A stretch of 64,000 bases of DNA from Tenericutes bacterium HGW-Tenericutes-2 (GCA_002839095.1 PGXL01000005.1:101773-165772), one strand, 5' to 3'; shown: positions 27,539 to 43,515, counted from the first letter of the stretch. Program-made: numbers and translations. Notes: a model not told the origin generated them from the sequence alone.

Positions 27539-29170
27539 ATGGAAAACACATCCAATTTTATTAAAACCATCATCGAAGCAGATTTAGCAAGTGGAAAACA
27601 CAAGGAAATTATCACAAGATTTCCACCAGAACCTAATGGATTCTTACATATTGGGCACGCAAGAGCAATCATAACTGATTTCGAAAGTGCTACACAATAT
27701 GGGGGATACACAAACCTACGCTACGATGATACCAATCCAAGTAAAGAAGACGATATTTACGTTAAGGCTATTTTAGATGACATTCGTTGGTTAGGATATG
27801 AACCAAAGAACGTTTTTTTCGCATCCGATTATTTCGAGGAGATGTATGAACGCGCAATTATCTTAATTAAAAAAGGCTTAGCATATGTAGATCATACTCC
27901 AGCAGATGTAATGGCTAAGGAACGCGGAAATATTAATACTCCAGGTAAGGAATCACAATATAGAAATAGAAGTGTTGAGGAAAACCTTGAGCTATTTAAA
28001 ATGATGAGAGATGGAAAGTTCAAGGAAGGCGAATGCGTCCTAAGAGCTAAGATTGATATGTCTAGCCCAAATATGAATATGAGGGATCCAGCATTATATC
28101 GTATTAGCTTTGCTGAGCATCATAATACAGGTAAAAAATGGTGCATCTATCCAATGTATGACTATGCGCATCCATTAGAAGACGCTATTGAAGGAATTAC
28201 ACATTCTTTATGCTCCCTAGAATTTGAAGATCATAGACCTTTATATGACTGGGTAGTTAGAGAAACTGAAATGCCTAAGGTTCCAAGACAGATTGAATTT
28301 GGTAGATTATCGATTGAAAATACAATCATGAGTAAAAGATATTTAAGAGAACTTGTAGAAACCAATAAAGTCATTGGCTGGGATGACCCAAGAATGCCAA
28401 CACTTTCAGGTCTTAGACGTAGAGGGTATACTCCAGAATCAATCCGTGCATTTATTTTATCTACAGGCTTATCTAAGGTGAATTCTACAGCAGGTAATGA
28501 TATGTTAGAGGCAGCAGTTCGTGATGATTTAGCCCTGAAGGCGAAGCGTGTCATGGCTGTAATTCATCCTTTGAAGGTTACCTTAACTAATTATCCAGAA
28601 GGTAAAATTGAATATTTTGATGTTTTATTTAATCAAGACAATGAAGAACTTGGTTCAAGAAAGATTCCTTTCTCAAGAAATCTATATATTGAAGCTGATG
28701 ATTTTCTTGTCACAAAACCAAACAATAAGTATAAGAGACTTGCACTAAATGAAGAAGTTAGACTATTCCACGCCTATTTCATTAAAGCGAATGAAGTTAT
28801 CTGTGATAAAGATGGAAAAGTTATCGAAATTCTAGCAACCTATGATGAAAATACCCGTTCGGGATCTGGATTTAACGAAAGAAAACCAAATGGAACCATT
28901 CATTATGTTGAAGCGACTCGTGCAAACAAAGCTAAGCTCAATTTCTTTGGTCCAATGATTACTGGTGATGAGGATTTAGACCTTCTTGAGAGATTCAATA
29001 ATGATTCCTGGAAGGTAGAAGAAGGTTTTGTAGAAGAATCACTTAAGGACACAAAGCCACAAGATAAGTATCAATTCATGAGAAATGGATATTTTAATGT
29101 TGATTTAGAATCCAAGAAAGGACATCTCGTCTTTAATGAGATAGTTCCACTCAAGAGTTCGTACAAATAA
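27539..29170 (+). CDS. glnS: Glutaminyl-tRNA synthetase
   Basis: 543 aa class I synthetase. It has FPPEPNGFLHIGHARAI (HIGH motif), RYDDTNPSKED, SLCSLEFEDHRPLYDW, and the IMSKR version of KMSKS, followed by the beta-barrel anticodon-binding domains. These are GlnRS rather than bacterial GluRS signatures. Most Bacillota and mollicutes make Gln-tRNA by the GatCAB route, so a glnS gene is notable. GAGGTG precedes the ATG. It is followed by the pcrA gene 16 nt later. Confidence 0.93.
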   Translation: MENTSNFIKTIIEADLASGKHKEIITRFPPEPNGFLHIGHARAIITDFESATQYGGYTNLRYDDTNPSKEDDIYVKAILDDIRWLGYEPKNVFFASDYFEEMYERAIILIKKGLAYVDHTPADVMAKERGNINTPGKESQYRNRSVEENLELFKMMRDGKFKEGECVLRAKIDMSSPNMNMRDPALYRISFAEHHNTGKKWCIYPMYDYAHPLEDAIEGITHSLCSLEFEDHRPLYDWVVRETEMPKVPRQIEFGRLSIENTIMSKRYLRELVETNKVIGWDDPRMPTLSGLRRRGYTPESIRAFILSTGLSKVNSTAGNDMLEAAVRDDLALKAKRVMAVIHPLKVTLTNYPEGKIEYFDVLFNQDNEELGSRKIPFSRNLYIEADDFLVTKPNNKYKRLALNEEVRLFHAYFIKANEVICDKDGKVIEILATYDENTRSGSGFNERKPNGTIHYVEATRANKAKLNFFGPMITGDEDLDLLERFNNDSWKVEEGFVEESLKDTKPQDKYQFMRNGYFNVDLESKKGHLVFNEIVPLKSSYK

Positions 29171-29186
29171 TGAAAGTTGGTGCGCC

Positions 29187-31265
29187 ATGAACTGGCTAGC
29201 TACTTTAAATGAATCTCAGTTAAAAGCGGTCATCCACAAAGGTGGTCCGCTTTTTGTTGTTGCCGGAGCAGGTACAGGTAAAACAAAAACATTAACATCT
29301 AGAATTGCCTATTTGATTATGAATGGTGTTGAGCCTCATAAAATACTTGCTGTAACATTTATGAATAAAGCAGCTAGAGAAATGAAGCACCGTGTTGTAG
29401 AAATGACAGGACCTCATGCAATGAGTGTTTGGTTATATACATTTCACGCCTTTGGCTTACAAATATTAAGAAGACATATTGCTGAATTATCCTATGGCTA
29501 TCGTCCTAACTTTAATGTTATTGATGAAGATGATGGTAAAAAAATCATTCAAGATCAAATTAAAGATTTAGGGCTTGATACAAAAATGTTTTCTATCAAG
29601 CTTTTAAAAAATCTATTTTCATTATATAAAAGTAGAAGAATGGAAGAGTTTGAAAGAACAGATGAAGAAAAGATATTTAAGAGATATCAACAATATTTAA
29701 GAGATAATCAATTGCTTGATTTTGATGATTTACTGTTATATACGCTTGAGCTTCTTGAGGATTACAAGGCAGTTAGAGAATTTTATCAATATCACTTTAA
29801 GCATGTTTTAGTTGATGAGTTTCAGGATACCGATGCTATTCAATATAAAATTCTAAAAATTTTAGGTACTGTTCATAAAAATGTTTTTGTTGTTGGTGAC
29901 CCGGATCAATCGATTTATTCATTCCGCGGAGCGAACTACGAGAACGCAAGATTATTTCTTAAGGATTTTGATGCTGAGCAAATCGTTTTAGATCAAAACT
30001 ACAGATCAACCAATCAAATATTAAGAGCAGCAAATCAATTAATTAACTATAATTTCAATAGACCACAGGCTAAAAATTTAGAGAGTGATTTAGGAATAGG
30101 TGAAGCACCTATTTATCATCATGCACAAAATGATATCAGAGAATCATTTTTTGTTGTTAACGAAATTAGAAGATTAAAAAACTTAGGATATCAGTATGAT
30201 GATATGGCAGTTTTATATAGAAATAATGCATTATCTAGACTCTTTGAAGAGGCTTTAATTAAAGAAGGAATTCCTTATATTATTTATGGAGGTATATCCT
30301 TTTATGAAAGAAAAGAAATCAAGGATGCTCTTGCATATATTAGAATCGTCATCGATCCATCACTAGATTTTTATTTCAAAAGAATTGTAAATGTTCCAAA
30401 AAGAAGCATTGGTTTAGTCAGTATTCAAAAGCTAGAACAACGTGCAAAAGAGTTAGGTGTCTCAATGTTTGAAGCAATAGACTATACCGATTTAACACCA
30501 GCTGCTAAAAATAGTTTATTTGAGTTCAAACAGCTTATTAATGAAATGAATCAAGACTTTAACGACTTAGTGGATTTATCACAAATTATGCCTTATCTCA
30601 TGGCGAAAACAAAATATATCGATATGCTAAGAGCTGAAGATAATGAAATCGCAGACGATAGAATTGATAACCTTAAGGAGCTTCAAAACGTATTCACAAG
30701 AGGTGATATGTATTATGAGGGATCCTTCATCGAAAAGCTTACACAGCAGCTAGATCAGATTGCACTCTATAGTGATCAGGATCAAGACCTAGATGATTTT
30801 GACCATGTAAAGCTAGCGACCTATCACCAGGTTAAGGGACTAGAATTTAAGGTTGTCTTTATGGTGGTTATGGAAGAAAATATTTTTCCAAGTGACAGGT
30901 CCTTAATGAGTTCTACTGAGCTAGAAGAAGAAAGAAGAGTCGCGTATGTGGGAATCACAAGAGCGAAGGAAAAACTATATTTTAGCTATGCAGATCAACG
31001 CATGGTTTATGGTTCAATGCGCTATAGCTATCCTTCTAGATTTATTCAAGAATCTAGAGTGAAGCTGGATCAACCTAAAACGATTTATGATGGAGATCAA
31101 GTCTCTCATTTATTAAAGACAGGAGACAAGGTTGAACATAATGTATTTGGATTAGGAGTTGTCATTTCAGTCGATGAGGATATAGCAACCATCGCATTTG
31201 GAATGCCACATGGAATTAAAAAGATTTTAGAAAGTCACCCAGCCCTAAGAAAACAAAGAAAATAG
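29187..31265 (+). CDS. pcrA: UvrD/PcrA superfamily 1 DNA helicase
   Basis: 692 aa. Motifs I GAGTGKT, Ia TFMNKAAREM, II VDEFQDTD, III GDPDQSIYSFRGA, IV LDQNYRS, V YHQVKGLEFKVVF and VI EERRVAYVGITRAK are all present. The C-terminal KVEHNVFGLGVVISV segment matches the Tudor-like end of PcrA that contacts RNA polymerase. It acts in repair, replication restart and removal of stalled transcription complexes. First of four genes (pcrA, second helicase, ligA, uvrA) that form a DNA-repair block. Confidence 0.93.
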   Translation: MNWLATLNESQLKAVIHKGGPLFVVAGAGTGKTKTLTSRIAYLIMNGVEPHKILAVTFMNKAAREMKHRVVEMTGPHAMSVWLYTFHAFGLQILRRHIAELSYGYRPNFNVIDEDDGKKIIQDQIKDLGLDTKMFSIKLLKNLFSLYKSRRMEEFERTDEEKIFKRYQQYLRDNQLLDFDDLLLYTLELLEDYKAVREFYQYHFKHVLVDEFQDTDAIQYKILKILGTVHKNVFVVGDPDQSIYSFRGANYENARLFLKDFDAEQIVLDQNYRSTNQILRAANQLINYNFNRPQAKNLESDLGIGEAPIYHHAQNDIRESFFVVNEIRRLKNLGYQYDDMAVLYRNNALSRLFEEALIKEGIPYIIYGGISFYERKEIKDALAYIRIVIDPSLDFYFKRIVNVPKRSIGLVSIQKLEQRAKELGVSMFEAIDYTDLTPAAKNSLFEFKQLINEMNQDFNDLVDLSQIMPYLMAKTKYIDMLRAEDNEIADDRIDNLKELQNVFTRGDMYYEGSFIEKLTQQLDQIALYSDQDQDLDDFDHVKLATYHQVKGLEFKVVFMVVMEENIFPSDRSLMSSTELEEERRVAYVGITRAKEKLYFSYADQRMVYGSMRYSYPSRFIQESRVKLDQPKTIYDGDQVSHLLKTGDKVEHNVFGLGVVISVDEDIATIAFGMPHGIKKILESHPALRKQRK

Positions 31266-31299
31266 AAGCTATTTGCTCTATTATAAGTAGGGTGATCAA

Positions 31300-37376
<6,077 letters not shown>

Positions 37377-37394
37377 CAAAAACTAAACTATTTT

Positions 37395-37403
37395 TGATAT
37401 AAT
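37395..37403 (+). promoter_or_regulatory. Extended -10 promoter of the hprK operon
   Basis: TGATATAAT at 37395-37403, 22 nt before the first gene of the unit 37425-42750. Confidence 0.6.
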
Positions 37404-37424
37404 AAACCATGTTGGGGGCTAAAC

Positions 37425-37967
37425 ATGAATCCAAACGATAAGAAGGATGAAAAAGATCCGAACAAGCTAACTGAAGAGGAACTACTTCAGCTACTTGAAG
37501 AATTGAAAAAACGTAAGAAATCAAAAAGAGTATCGGTTACTCTTGGTTTCATGTTGCATAAAAACTATGTGATTCATATGATCCTATCCCTATCTGTGAA
37601 TCTATTAATAGCTTCAGTTGTCTTCGGATTAGGAATTGGTATCAATCAACCTTTTGTTTCAATGAATGTATTAGGATTTTTACTAGCAATTATTTTACTC
37701 ACCTTAGTGGAAAACTTTGTTAAAATTCTAATGTTTAAATATCTTGCAAGAGCAATGATCTTTTCGATGGGATTACTCAATGTCATGGCACAGATTATCA
37801 TATTATTCGCAATCGATATGGTATTGATTGAAGGATTCCATTTTTTAAATATTGAAAATTTGATTATATTCGCATTTGTATTTTCAGCATTTAGACTGGT
37901 TATATCGATTTATTTAAGAAAATGGATTTATAGTGAAAAACTCGTATTTTTCGGAGGTAAGAAATGA
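37425..37967 (+). CDS. Membrane protein upstream of hprK
   Basis: 180 aa. Highly charged cytoplasmic N-terminus of about 50 residues (KDEKDPNKLTEEELLQLLEE, then KKRKKSKR), followed by four hydrophobic helices. I recognise no family with confidence; the layout recalls small phage-holin-like membrane proteins that precede hprK in Bacillus, but the N-terminal tail is longer. The stop overlaps the hprK start (ATGA), so it is translationally coupled to hprK. Confidence 0.65.
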   Translation: MNPNDKKDEKDPNKLTEEELLQLLEELKKRKKSKRVSVTLGFMLHKNYVIHMILSLSVNLLIASVVFGLGIGINQPFVSMNVLGFLLAIILLTLVENFVKILMFKYLARAMIFSMGLLNVMAQIIILFAIDMVLIEGFHFLNIENLIIFAFVFSAFRLVISIYLRKWIYSEKLVFFGGKK

Positions 37968-38908
37968 AGCTAAAAATTAAGCATCTCATTCGTGACCTAG
38001 ATTTAGAACTACTTACAAATAATGAATCTCTTCAAAGAGAGGTTAAATCGGAAATGTTGGCTAGACCAGGTGTCGAGCTTGCAGGATTTCTCGATTTCTT
38101 TGATGCAGATCGTTTAATTTTAATTGGTTCTAAGGAAGCTCATTTTTTGAAGCTTTTAGATGTTAATCTTCGCAAGGAGAGACTAGAAGCAATCTTTAAG
38201 AAAAGACCTCCTGGAGTGGTGTTTTCTATTAATGTCGAAATTGAAGAACCCTTCTTTGAATTAGGAAATTTATATAATGTCGCTATTTTAAAGAGTAAAT
38301 CAAGAACAACTCCTTTGTCAGGAACTTTATATCAGTATTTACATAGTAAACTTGCACCTAGGACTTCACTTCATGGAGTCTTACTTGATATCCATGGTAT
38401 GGGAACTTTAATTACCGGTAAAAGTGGTATTGGTAAAAGCGAAACAGCACTAGAACTGATTAAAAGAGGACATATTTTAATTAGTGATGACAGAGTTGAT
38501 ATTTTTGAAGCAGCACCAGGTGTACTAATTGGTAGTGCTCCAAAAATATTAGAAAAATTTATTGAAGTGCGTGGAATTGGTATTGTAGATGTTGTTTCAA
38601 TGTTTGGTGCAGGCGCATATAGAGAGAATAAAAAAATTAGACTAGTTGTCGAACTTGAACATTGGAAAAAAGCGAAGCAATACGACCGCTTAGGAATTGA
38701 AACAGAAACGATTAAGATTTTTGATACGGAAATCGCTAAAATAACGATTCCTATTTTACCAGGACGAAATGTCGCTACACTTGTTGAGAGTGCAGCAATG
38801 AATCAAAAACTAAAGTATTTAGGATATAACGCTGCCTATGAGCTTACTCAGGCGGTCGCCCTAAAGGCTAGAGGAATGCGAAAGGATGAGGAAGACGAAG
38901 ATGATTGA
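37964..38908 (+). CDS. hprK: HPr kinase/phosphorylase
   Basis: 314 aa. Walker A GKSGIGKSE, ISDDRVDIFE, and the family signature EVRGIGIVDV are intact. It phosphorylates HPr at serine and reverses the reaction with inorganic phosphate, setting carbon catabolite control in low-G+C bacteria. It suggests that the sugar genes at the window start are under such control, although no CcpA gene is seen here. Followed by lgt and ppaX as in Bacillus. Confidence 0.95.
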   Translation: MKLKIKHLIRDLDLELLTNNESLQREVKSEMLARPGVELAGFLDFFDADRLILIGSKEAHFLKLLDVNLRKERLEAIFKKRPPGVVFSINVEIEEPFFELGNLYNVAILKSKSRTTPLSGTLYQYLHSKLAPRTSLHGVLLDIHGMGTLITGKSGIGKSETALELIKRGHILISDDRVDIFEAAPGVLIGSAPKILEKFIEVRGIGIVDVVSMFGAGAYRENKKIRLVVELEHWKKAKQYDRLGIETETIKIFDTEIAKITIPILPGRNVATLVESAAMNQKLKYLGYNAAYELTQAVALKARGMRKDEEDEDD

Positions 38909-39890
38909 AATATTAAAAAAACATAAAAAAGCGATTTATTTATATGGTGGTTTATTTACAGGGTTTTTATTTCTAATATTTATCGCGATTATTACCCAAA
39001 GCACTCCATATAGCTCAACTAAATTTTATAATCCAGTTGCATTAGATTTAGGGTTCGCACAAATAGCATGGTATGCAATCTTTATTCTAACTGGAATTTC
39101 TATTGGTGCTTACCTAGCATATGAAGAGTTTAAAAAAATAGGCTGGAATACTGATCTATTATTTGATGCATTATTAATAGCAGTCCCACTTTCTATTATA
39201 GGGTCTAGATTATATTATGTAGTCTTTGATCCAAATCCTAACTATTCCAATTTTATTGATGTTATCAATATCAATAATGGCGGACTCTCTATTCATGGAG
39301 CAGTCATTACAGCATTTATTTTCGTAATCATATTCACAAAGAAAAAGAAATTAAATTTCTGGTTACTCGCTGATATCCTAGCTATCGGATTCTTTGTCGG
39401 TCAAATTGTTGGCAGATGGGGAAACTTTATGAATGCTGAAGCGTATGGACCAGTGATTGAATCACAATTTATATTAAACATTCTTCCTGATTTTATTAAG
39501 AATCAGATGAATATAGGGCTACGTGGTGATATTTATCATCCAACCTTCTTATACGAAGGAATGTGGAATTTTATTGGACTTGTGTTTCTTCTTATTGCTA
39601 GAAGAAAGAGATGGTTTAAGGTCGGTGACATGTTTGGATTATACTTAATTTGGTATGGTCTAGGACGTGGAGCGATTATTGAACCGCTCCGAACCGGTGG
39701 AGACCCAGGAGATGCATTACGCATGTTTGGGTTACCAGCAAATATTATTTTATCCTTAACACTATTTATGCTTGGTGGTGCTGCAATCATTTTTGTTAAG
39801 AAGCTTATCTACAAGGATCAAAAGTATTATGTTGATATGCTTGTAGATTCAAATAATCAAGAAGTAATTTCAGTAGAAGAAACTTTATGA
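38901..39890 (+). CDS. lgt: Prolipoprotein diacylglyceryl transferase
   Basis: 329 aa with about seven membrane segments. The essential signature GRWGNFMNAEAYG and the HPTFLYEGMWNF motif are present. It attaches diacylglycerol to the lipobox cysteine, so it would process the lipoproteins encoded at 48488, 54462 and 58806. The start at 38901 has GAGGAAG upstream and overlaps the end of hprK; an in-frame ATG at 38886 is less likely. Sequence between segments 1 and 2 is somewhat longer than usual. Confidence 0.94.
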   Translation: MIEILKKHKKAIYLYGGLFTGFLFLIFIAIITQSTPYSSTKFYNPVALDLGFAQIAWYAIFILTGISIGAYLAYEEFKKIGWNTDLLFDALLIAVPLSIIGSRLYYVVFDPNPNYSNFIDVININNGGLSIHGAVITAFIFVIIFTKKKKLNFWLLADILAIGFFVGQIVGRWGNFMNAEAYGPVIESQFILNILPDFIKNQMNIGLRGDIYHPTFLYEGMWNFIGLVFLLIARRKRWFKVGDMFGLYLIWYGLGRGAIIEPLRTGGDPGDALRMFGLPANIILSLTLFMLGGAAIIFVKKLIYKDQKYYVDMLVDSNNQEVISVEETL

Positions 39891-40522
39891 TGAAAACCAT
39901 TTTATTTGACCTTGATGGAACTTTAATTGAAACCACTGAAATCATCTTAGACGCATTTGTTGAAACATTTGATAAATTTTTCCCAGATGTTAAATTATCT
40001 AAGGATGAACTTACGAATCTACTCGGTCAAACATTATTTAAGACTTTTGAGTTTTATACGGATAGTAAAGAAAAGGTTGATGAAGTTGTTAAATACTATC
40101 GTGAGATATCTAATTTAAAAATAGAACAGGGATTAAAAGCATATCCATATGCACTAGAAACATTAATTTATCTAAAGAAAAAGAAAGCTACTGTTGGTGT
40201 CGTCACATCAAAGATGAGAAAAATAGCTACCTATCATTTAGAGATTACTGGACTACTTCCATATATTGACGGAATTATTGGCTATGAGGATGTTATCGAG
40301 CATAAACCAAGCCCTGAGCCTATAGAAAAAGCACTAAAGTTATTTGGTGCAAACAAAAGAACGACAATTTATGTCGGTGATCATGAAAATGACATCATAG
40401 CAGCAAAAAAGGCTGGTATTTCAACATGCGCTGTGACCTATAGTCATCGTTTAGCTGAAATGCTTAAAGAACAGCCTGAATATGTGATTGATGAATTAAT
40501 AAATTTAAAAGATATTATTTAA
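39887..40522 (+). CDS. ppaX: HAD-family pyrophosphatase PpaX
   Basis: 211 aa. HAD motifs: LFDLDGTLIETTE at the N-terminus, VVTSKMR, and HKPSPEPIEKAL with GDHENDI. In Bacillus the gene sits in the hprK-lgt operon and hydrolyses pyrophosphate made by HprK phosphorylase. The same gene order supports PpaX over phosphoglycolate phosphatase. Start overlaps the lgt stop. Confidence 0.85.
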   Translation: MMKTILFDLDGTLIETTEIILDAFVETFDKFFPDVKLSKDELTNLLGQTLFKTFEFYTDSKEKVDEVVKYYREISNLKIEQGLKAYPYALETLIYLKKKKATVGVVTSKMRKIATYHLEITGLLPYIDGIIGYEDVIEHKPSPEPIEKALKLFGANKRTTIYVGDHENDIIAAKKAGISTCAVTYSHRLAEMLKEQPEYVIDELINLKDII

Positions 40523-40535
40523 GGAGAATAAAAAA

Positions 40536-41453
40536 ATGTTATACGACGTATTAATTATTGGAGCAGGTCCTGCTGGAATCACAGCAGCAATTTACGCTAA
40601 AAGATCGAATTTAAAGGTAGCGATGTTTGAAAAGGATACTCCTGGTGGACAACTATCTAAATATAATGAAATTGAAAACTACACAGGAACAAAGAAGTTA
40701 GCTGGCTATGAATTAGCTACGATGATGATCGATCACGCCTATGAACTTGATATTGAAGTTATTTATGATGATGTAATCAAAGTTGAATTAGATGGTAATG
40801 TTAAAAAGGTAGTTACACCAGAAAAGACATATGAAACAAAAACTGTCATTGTTGCATCTGGTAATAACCCAAGAAGACTTGGTGTTGAAAATGAAGATAA
40901 GCTCGCGATGAACGGTATTAGCTGGTGTGCGATTTGTGATGGCCCACTTTTTAGAGATAAGAAGCTAGTGGTTGTTGGTGGTGGGAATAGTGCTGTTGAA
41001 GAAGCTTCATATCTTGCAAGCATCGCAACTCACGTCACGATGGTTCAAAATCTAGATAACTTAACTGCTGATCCTAAAGCAATTGATATCTTAAAGGCGC
41101 ATAAGAATGTAGATTATCGTTATGGGTCTGTTGTAACAAGATTTGAAATGGATGATAAAGGTATGACAGGTGTTACCATTAAGAATAATAAAGGTGAAAC
41201 GGAAACCATTTCAGCTGAAGGTGCTTTTGAATATATCGGTATGATTCCAGTCACAGACTTTATTAAAGATTTAGGTATAACAAACAAATGGGGCTATATT
41301 GAAGCCAACGATAAGATGGAAACTGCTGTTCCTGGTGTATTCGGAGCAGGAGATGTTATCGTTAAACAAATTAGACAAGTCATCACAGCTGCTGCTGATG
41401 GAGCAATTGCTGCACAGAATGCATTAAAATATGTAGAAGCCTGGAAAAAATAA
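40536..41453 (+). CDS. trxB: Thioredoxin reductase-like flavoprotein with atypical NAD(P) site
   Basis: 305 aa. FAD motif IGAGPAGITAAIYAKR, redox pair C131-A-I-C134, VVGGGNSAVEEASYLA dinucleotide motif and C-terminal GVFGAGDV. After the GGGNSAVEEA motif, canonical NADPH-using enzymes have an HRR...R cluster that grips the 2' phosphate; here the stretch reads VTMVQNLDNLTA, with no basic residue. It may use NADH or another donor. AAGGAG precedes the start. Lies between ppaX and whiA in the same orientation. Confidence 0.9.
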   Translation: MLYDVLIIGAGPAGITAAIYAKRSNLKVAMFEKDTPGGQLSKYNEIENYTGTKKLAGYELATMMIDHAYELDIEVIYDDVIKVELDGNVKKVVTPEKTYETKTVIVASGNNPRRLGVENEDKLAMNGISWCAICDGPLFRDKKLVVVGGGNSAVEEASYLASIATHVTMVQNLDNLTADPKAIDILKAHKNVDYRYGSVVTRFEMDDKGMTGVTIKNNKGETETISAEGAFEYIGMIPVTDFIKDLGITNKWGYIEANDKMETAVPGVFGAGDVIVKQIRQVITAAADGAIAAQNALKYVEAWKK

Positions 41454-41456
41454 ATA

Positions 41457-42392
41457 ATGAGTTTTGCTAGAACTGTAAAAGAGGAATTGGTTACAATTCC
41501 GGTTGAGGTTGAAGAACAGCTTGCAGAGTTTTCTGCATTTCTTAATCTCAATACCGAATTTCATATTGAGTCTAAGCATAAAATGTTAGATTTCAAGATT
41601 AACAATCCGACCGTTGCAAAACGGTTTTTACAGTTAACTAGAACGCTTTATCAGGCTGAAACATCATTGATTACACAAAAGATTAATAAGCTAAAGCAGA
41701 AACAAACTATTATCATTAGAATTCAAACAAGAGTTGAAGATATTATCAATGAGCATGGTTTAATGGAAAACCCTTTGGATAATCAAGAGTTAATGACAGA
41801 TACACCTGAAAAGAAGAGAGCGTTCCTTAGAGCATGTTTCTTGTCTTCGGGTTCAGTCAATCACCCGAAGACTGCGGAATATCATTTAGAAATATTTGCA
41901 AGAAATCCTGAGCAAATCGTATTCATTCAATCACTCATGAATTTCTTTGAACTCAATGCGAAAATTACCCAAAGAAGAAATGGATATATTGCATATTTGA
42001 AGGATGCAGAAGGCATTAGTGATTTACTTCAAATTATTGGTGCACAAAACTCAGTTTTCCAATTTGAGGATATCAGAATCAAAAGAGATTTTAATAATTC
42101 TATCAATCGCGTCATGAATATGGAAATAGCCAATGAAAAGAAGGTTATTGTCGCAGCGATGGATCAAGTAAGAGATATTGAACTCATTGAAGAATTCATT
42201 CCAGCACATCATATTGATGAAAAGATTAAAAAGGTCATGGAGCTTAGAAAAGAATATTCAGAATCAAGTCTACAAGAGCTTGCAGACCAATATGCATTGA
42301 CCTACAACGAATCGATTAGTAAATCTGGGTTAAATCACAGACTCAAAAAAATAAAGCTTTTGGCAGAGCAAATCAGGGAAGGAAGAACATAA
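41457..42392 (+). CDS. whiA: WhiA-family DNA-binding protein
   Basis: 311 aa. N-terminal LAGLIDADG-like fold without nuclease residues (RAFLRACFLSSGSVNHP) and C-terminal HTH (QELADQY... SKSGLNHRLKKI). WhiA affects division and chromosome organisation in Bacillota. It starts 3 nt after trxB and ends 1 nt before acpS. Confidence 0.92.
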   Translation: MSFARTVKEELVTIPVEVEEQLAEFSAFLNLNTEFHIESKHKMLDFKINNPTVAKRFLQLTRTLYQAETSLITQKINKLKQKQTIIIRIQTRVEDIINEHGLMENPLDNQELMTDTPEKKRAFLRACFLSSGSVNHPKTAEYHLEIFARNPEQIVFIQSLMNFFELNAKITQRRNGYIAYLKDAEGISDLLQIIGAQNSVFQFEDIRIKRDFNNSINRVMNMEIANEKKVIVAAMDQVRDIELIEEFIPAHHIDEKIKKVMELRKEYSESSLQELADQYALTYNESISKSGLNHRLKKIKLLAEQIREGRT

Positions 42393-42393
42393 G

Positions 42394-42750
42394 ATGATCA
42401 TTGGTATAGGAATTGATTTAGTCGATATGGACCGTATAAAGGAACTAATGAGTGAACGATTCATTGATCGTATTTTATCTCCTGAAGAAAAGAAGATGTA
42501 TTTAAATATCGCGGCTGAAAACACGAAGCTATCCTACATTGGAGGAAGATTCGCAGCAAAAGAAGCGTTATTTAAAGCAATTTCTAAGGGGCATGGTAAA
42601 ACTTATTACACAGATTTCTCTATTTTAAACACAGAAAATGGAAGCCCTTATGTTAAAACAGATTACTTTACAAATAATGAAATCATCCATATTTCGATTA
42701 CGCATACAGACTCTCATGCGATCGCTTATGTGATGATTGAGAAACTTTAA
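42394..42750 (+). CDS. acpS: Holo-ACP synthase
   Basis: 118 aa. IGIGIDLVDMDRI at the N-terminus, then FAAKEALFKAI and ISITHTDSHAIAYVM, the motifs of AcpS phosphopantetheinyl transferases. It activates acyl carrier protein. Last gene of the unit begun at 37425. Confidence 0.94.
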   Translation: MIIGIGIDLVDMDRIKELMSERFIDRILSPEEKKMYLNIAAENTKLSYIGGRFAAKEALFKAISKGHGKTYYTDFSILNTENGSPYVKTDYFTNNEIIHISITHTDSHAIAYVMIEKL

Positions 42751-42767
42751 CATATTTACCCACATAG

Positions 42768-42796
42768 TTGTATTTTTTAGTTGAATTCGGTATAAT
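42768..42796 (+). promoter_or_regulatory. Sigma-A promoter upstream of the 211-aa membrane protein
   Basis: TTGTAT (42768-42773), 17 nt, TATAAT (42791-42796), 24 nt before the next start codon. Confidence 0.75.
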
Positions 42797-42819
42797 TCTA
42801 ATGGATAGGATGTGACATT

Positions 42820-43455
42820 ATGGCAAGAGTCCAACAAGTCAAAGAACAAAATAAAAAGACTGCAGTAAATAACAAAAATAATACTGCAAAAAGTAAAGCA
42901 GAATTAGCAAAAACTAATCCAAAAAGAGAAGCAACAAAGAATGAAATTCTATTCTTTAGATTAGGTATGTCTATCATTGCATTAACATTAATCACAGTAG
43001 CAATTATCTTTACGATTCGTTACTTTATGAATAATGATGAAGAGGTTGTTGTCTATGAAGATTTGATTCATATAACAACAAATGATTTAAAATATTTAAC
43101 TTATGATGATGGTTCTGGAGTCTATGGAGATTTTGCATACTTCAATGGTCTTGCAGATAAAGAAGATTTAGCGGAAGTTATTAATACAAATAATTTAATT
43201 TATGTATATTTCTATAGAAGCTCGAAGATTAATGAAGAAATTCAAACCATTATTGAAGGCTTGGATTTAGAAGGTAAAGCTTTCTTACTTCTTGACCTAG
43301 ATAAAAATACAAATGTATTTGATCTGACAGAAAAAGGCGATTTCACATTAGATAACACAAGAGATAACATGCTATTAATTTTTAATGTAGAAGCACAAAC
43401 ATTTCAACTCGAAATTAGAGTTGTAGATATCGTAAGAGAAATCAATAAGCTCTAA
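42820..43455 (+). CDS. Single-pass membrane protein, unknown function
   Basis: 211 aa. A Lys/Asn-rich cytoplasmic tail of about 45 residues, one transmembrane helix (residues about 47-70), and an outward domain of about 140 residues. That domain has a strand IYVYFYRSS resembling the start of a thioredoxin-like fold, but no CxxC. I cannot name a family. It has its own promoter and ends before a strong terminator. Confidence 0.65.
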   Translation: MARVQQVKEQNKKTAVNNKNNTAKSKAELAKTNPKREATKNEILFFRLGMSIIALTLITVAIIFTIRYFMNNDEEVVVYEDLIHITTNDLKYLTYDDGSGVYGDFAYFNGLADKEDLAEVINTNNLIYVYFYRSSKINEEIQTIIEGLDLEGKAFLLLDLDKNTNVFDLTEKGDFTLDNTRDNMLLIFNVEAQTFQLEIRVVDIVREINKL

Positions 43456-43474
43456 TCATTTGAGTAACAATAAA

Positions 43475-43495
43475 TAAAAGGGCGATGCCCTTTTG
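43475..43495 (+). terminator. Intrinsic terminator
   Basis: AAAAGGGC-GAT-GCCCTTTT between the membrane protein and tex. Confidence 0.8.
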
Positions 43496-43515
43496 TGCTA
43501 TTAAGGGAGAACAAT

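Noticed and set aside
27539..29170. gltX (GluRS)
   Set aside because: SLEFEDHRPLYDW and the beta-barrel anticodon region are GlnRS features.
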